Shown: positions 4,924-7,160 of the stretch, piece after piece
How positions within the stretch are numbered: the first letter of the stretch is position 1
Layout of the letters: each line of letters opens with the position of its first letter
NCBI GenBank assembly: GCA_031371425.1
Contig: JANMJO010000182.1
Coordinates: 1-7,160, forward strand
Origin: JAFMIX01 sp031371425
GTDB lineage: Bacteria; Verrucomicrobiota; Verrucomicrobiia; Limisphaerales; JAFMIX01
Reading direction: 5' to 3'
Length of the DNA: 7,160 nucleotides
Notes under the pieces: generated by a model
The model's input: the letters and a program-made list of their open reading frames with translations, nothing else
What the model was told of the DNA's origin: nothing
The model's database searches: none
Made by a program: the position numbers and the translations under genes

Positions 4924-7005
4924 CTATTTCCCCAGCAAGGCCAGCGCCGCCGCAGCCATCTTCGGCGCGGTCAGGCCGTGCTTCACATACAGCTCCTCCG
5001 CCATATACGCGCTCTGGCCGAATTCTCCGGGGATGCCCAGCGACTTCATGCTGTGCGCGATGCCGGTGTTCGAGAGCGCGTGCGAAACCTGCGCGCCCAT
5101 GCCGCCGATGACTTGGTGGTCTTCGATGGTCACGACCTTGCCTCCGCACGCTTTCACCGCCGCGCCGATGGTGGCGAGGTCCACGCGGTTGACGAACGGG
5201 TTGCTGATGACGGTGGCCTTCACGCCCTGCGCGGCGAGCAGCTTGCCGGCTTCAATGGCTTTGTTCACCAGCACGCCGCAGCCGATGAGGACGACATCGC
5301 TGCCGGTGGCGAGCACTTGCGCTTTGCCCCACGGAAACTGCGCGCCTTCGATCCACGTCAGTGGATAATTTTCGCGGCCCACGAAGAAAATATAATTCTC
5401 CCCGTCCTTGCCCGCCGCGCGGTCGGCGGCGAAGCGCTGGATCGCTTCATACATCAACGCCTCCGCCTCGTCCGAGCAACTCGGCGCGATGACGCAGGTG
5501 TGCGGGATGGCCGAGAGCGCGGCGAAATACGTCGTCGCCTGATGGCTCGCGCCGTCGGCGGCGTCTTGAAATCCCACGTGCGAGAACAGCGCGATAACGG
5601 GCGCTTGCGAAAGCGCGGCCATCGTGAGCGGCAAATTACCCTTGGTCACGCCGAACTGGCCGAACGTGTCCACGATGGGGATGAATCCCGCCTTCGACAA
5701 CCCGGCGGCGGTGCTGACCATGTTCGCTTCGGCGATGCCGACCTCGATCCAGCGGTCGGGGCAGCTCTTGTGGAAGAGGCTGATGCCGGTCGAGCCTTGC
5801 ACGTCCGCCGAAACGGAGAACACAGGCAAGCCTTCCATCGCGGCGCGGATGGCGGCTTTGCCGAGGCCGGCCTGCACTTTGTCCGTCTTCGGCTTCGCGG
5901 GTGCGGGCGTGCCGGACGCAGCGGCGGCATCGGCCTTAGCTTTCTTCGCAGCCTCTTTGGTTTCCCAATCGGCGCGCAAGAATTTCGCCCACGCAGAAAA
6001 TTCAGCGGGCGTCTGGCCGCCCCAGATTTCATCCACGAACTCGATGATCTTCTCGCCGTTCGCGAGCGGGAAGCCGTGGCCGCCGGACGCGCTCTCCATC
6101 GTGGCCTTCACGCCGTAGCCCTTCACGGTCTTGGCGATCAGGCACACGGGCTTGGTCGGGTCGGCCTTCGCGGCGGCGATGGCTTTTTCCAGCGCGAGGT
6201 AAACGTCCTGCAAATTATTTCCGTTCGCGACGGGAATGACATTCCAGCCGAGCGTGCTCATCGCCTGCAAGCTGGGCTGCATCGAGAATGAATCTTTCGT
6301 GATGCGACCGGAGAGCTTCGTGTCGTTGTCGGAAATGATCATCACGAACGGGTTCACCTTGCCCTTGGCGGCGAGGCCGGGGATGGCGGCGAAGGATTCC
6401 TTGGCTTCGCCTTCCATGCTCGCGCCGTCGCTGACGACGCAGAAGGTCACGCGGTCGCGCTGCGCGAGTTTGTCGCCGATAGCCAACCCCTGCGCCTGCG
6501 GCAGCGATGAGCCGAGCGGGCCGTTGCTCAAGAGCACGCCCTCCGGATTCAGGTGCGATTCGCCGTGGCCCGTGAGCTTGCTCGCGATGCTGCGAAAACC
6601 TTTCAACGTGTCGAGCGTCATGCCATCGAAACCGTAGAGCGCGCGCAAGGCATAGACGCCGTTCTCCGCGTGGCCAGCGTCGTTGATGAAGTTGAACGCC
6701 TCGTGCCATTGCCGTCCTTGAGTGGCGAACATGACTCCGTGAATGGCGGACATGATTTCCGCGAACGCCGCCGGGCCGCCCCAATGGCAGGCCGCGCCGC
6801 CGTTGACAGCGTGCACATCCATGAGCGCGACGGCGGCGCGGCTGGCGCGCGGGTCGGCGAGCGTGACGTCCGCGCCGGCGGCGTTACTGACCACCGCCGG
6901 AAATTTCGGTGCGGTGGACGGCGTGGGCGCGAGTTTGGATTTAAGTTTGAGTGGCGCAAGAGCGGGCACTTCGAGGGGTTTCACTACAGAGGTATCAGCA
7001 GCCAT
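4924..7005 (-). CDS. tkt: Transketolase, divergent subtype
   Basis: 693 residues, the normal length for a single-chain transketolase, which moves two-carbon ketol units between sugar phosphates in the pentose phosphate pathway using thiamine diphosphate in the cytoplasm. The N-terminal diphosphate-binding domain (about 50-345) contains NGPLGSSLPQAQGLAIG (161-177) and the cofactor/metal motif V-SDG (192-194), MEGE (197-200) and SDND (225-228). GGHGFPL (308-314) supplies a conserved His region. An Ala/Lys/Pro linker (350-378) leads to the pyrimidine-binding domain (about 379-545), with the catalytic glutamate in VGIAEANM (E426), the DTFGQFG segment and DGASHQ (484-489). The C-terminal domain (about 560-693) includes EDHQVIGGMGAQV. 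The first Gly of the usual GDG is Ser, and the usual GIAEQN is GIAEAN. The first 45 residues are a Pro/Ala/Lys-rich extension. The ATG lacks a Shine-Dalgarno, but no later Met precedes the conserved domain start. Confidence 0.9.
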   Translation of the reverse strand: MAADTSVVKPLEVPALAPLKLKSKLAPTPSTAPKFPAVVSNAAGADVTLADPRASRAAVALMDVHAVNGGAACHWGGPAAFAEIMSAIHGVMFATQGRQWHEAFNFINDAGHAENGVYALRALYGFDGMTLDTLKGFRSIASKLTGHGESHLNPEGVLLSNGPLGSSLPQAQGLAIGDKLAQRDRVTFCVVSDGASMEGEAKESFAAIPGLAAKGKVNPFVMIISDNDTKLSGRITKDSFSMQPSLQAMSTLGWNVIPVANGNNLQDVYLALEKAIAAAKADPTKPVCLIAKTVKGYGVKATMESASGGHGFPLANGEKIIEFVDEIWGGQTPAEFSAWAKFLRADWETKEAAKKAKADAAAASGTPAPAKPKTDKVQAGLGKAAIRAAMEGLPVFSVSADVQGSTGISLFHKSCPDRWIEVGIAEANMVSTAAGLSKAGFIPIVDTFGQFGVTKGNLPLTMAALSQAPVIALFSHVGFQDAADGASHQATTYFAALSAIPHTCVIAPSCSDEAEALMYEAIQRFAADRAAGKDGENYIFFVGRENYPLTWIEGAQFPWGKAQVLATGSDVVLIGCGVLVNKAIEAGKLLAAQGVKATVISNPFVNRVDLATIGAAVKACGGKVVTIEDHQVIGGMGAQVSHALSNTGIAHSMKSLGIPGEFGQSAYMAEELYVKHGLTAPKMAAAALALLGK

Positions 7006-7103
7006 AAATTTAGGTGTTGAATCTAAAACGGCGCGGCCAAAAAGGAAGGATTAAATCGCGATTCAATGGCGGTGCGCGCATCTTGACACCGCCCCCGTTT
7101 GGA

Positions 7104-7160
7104 GTTCCGCCTTTAGGCGGTTCGGCGCTTTCACCCACCCGAACCGCCTAAAGCCGGAAC
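7104..7160. repeat. Large imperfect inverted repeat upstream of transketolase
   Basis: Positions 7104-7123 and 7141-7160 are inverted copies of a 20-base unit with one mismatch, separated by 17 bases. Each arm is itself nearly palindromic: the left arm contains CCGCCT (7107-7112) and AGGCGG (7115-7120). The element may continue beyond the window. It resembles the CCGCCTTTAGGCGG dispersed intergenic palindromes of Verrucomicrobia (from memory). The 98 bases between it and the transketolase start (7006-7103) show no convincing promoter. Confidence 0.6.

Noticed and set aside
4978..6291. 437-residue plus-strand open frame
   Set aside because: Antisense to the well-supported transketolase, with an Arg/Ala/His-rich composition typical of a shadow frame.
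7084..7112. TTGACA (7084-7089) as a plus-strand -35 box
   Set aside because: No -10-like hexamer lies 16 to 18 bases downstream; the sequence there is the GC-rich palindrome arm, and no plus-strand gene follows in the window.

Overview
The window looks like a chromosomal piece of a GC-rich Gram-negative bacterium, most likely a member of the Verrucomicrobiota (Pedosphaera/Limisphaera-like). This placement is an inference. It rests on the intergenic DNA at both ends being a mosaic of short palindromes and 'CGCAGATT'/'CCGCCTTTAGGCGG'-type dispersed repeats, on the divergent transketolase subtype, and on a Hpt-REC signalling family that I recall from that phylum. No rRNA, tRNA, CRISPR array, transposase or phage gene is visible.

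All five convincing genes lie on the minus strand, so the window is read from right to left. Upstream is a palindrome-rich spacer (7006-7160), followed by a complete transketolase (4924-7005). A 117-base gap holds a good Shine-Dalgarno sequence and a possible promoter. Then comes a compact four-gene cluster: a PilV/GspI-like prepilin (4327-4806), a PilW/GspJ-like prepilin (3810-4352), a PilX/GspK-like minor pilin with a beta-rich C-terminal domain (2547-3806), and a 730-residue membrane-anchored protein with two Hpt-like plus receiver modules (340-2532). The four are joined by a 26-base overlap, a 3-base gap and a 14-base gap containing a four-codon mini-ORF, so they are very probably one translationally coupled operon. 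The last 339 bases contain no gene, only hairpins and dispersed repeats.

The three pilin genes repeat the I-J-K order of the minor pseudopilins that form the tip of type II secretion pseudopili and type IV pili. They would be cleaved by a prepilin peptidase and assembled at the inner membrane by machinery encoded elsewhere. The fourth gene sits where a tip adhesin or assembly protein might be expected. Instead it encodes a protein with an N-terminal signal/anchor, a short extracytoplasmic stretch, a nine-proline run and a second membrane segment. A cytoplasmic tandem of Hpt-like and receiver domains follows. The first Hpt-receiver pair keeps its phosphotransfer residues. The second receiver has lost its acidic pocket, phospho-acceptor Asp and switch Thr, and the second Hpt has lost the Lys-Gly pair after its His.

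The most interesting idea in the window is that this protein couples pilus-tip state or assembly to phosphorelay signalling through an active module and a pseudo-receiver. This is inference from architecture and gene order. Transketolase is a separate housekeeping gene whose adjacency is probably incidental.
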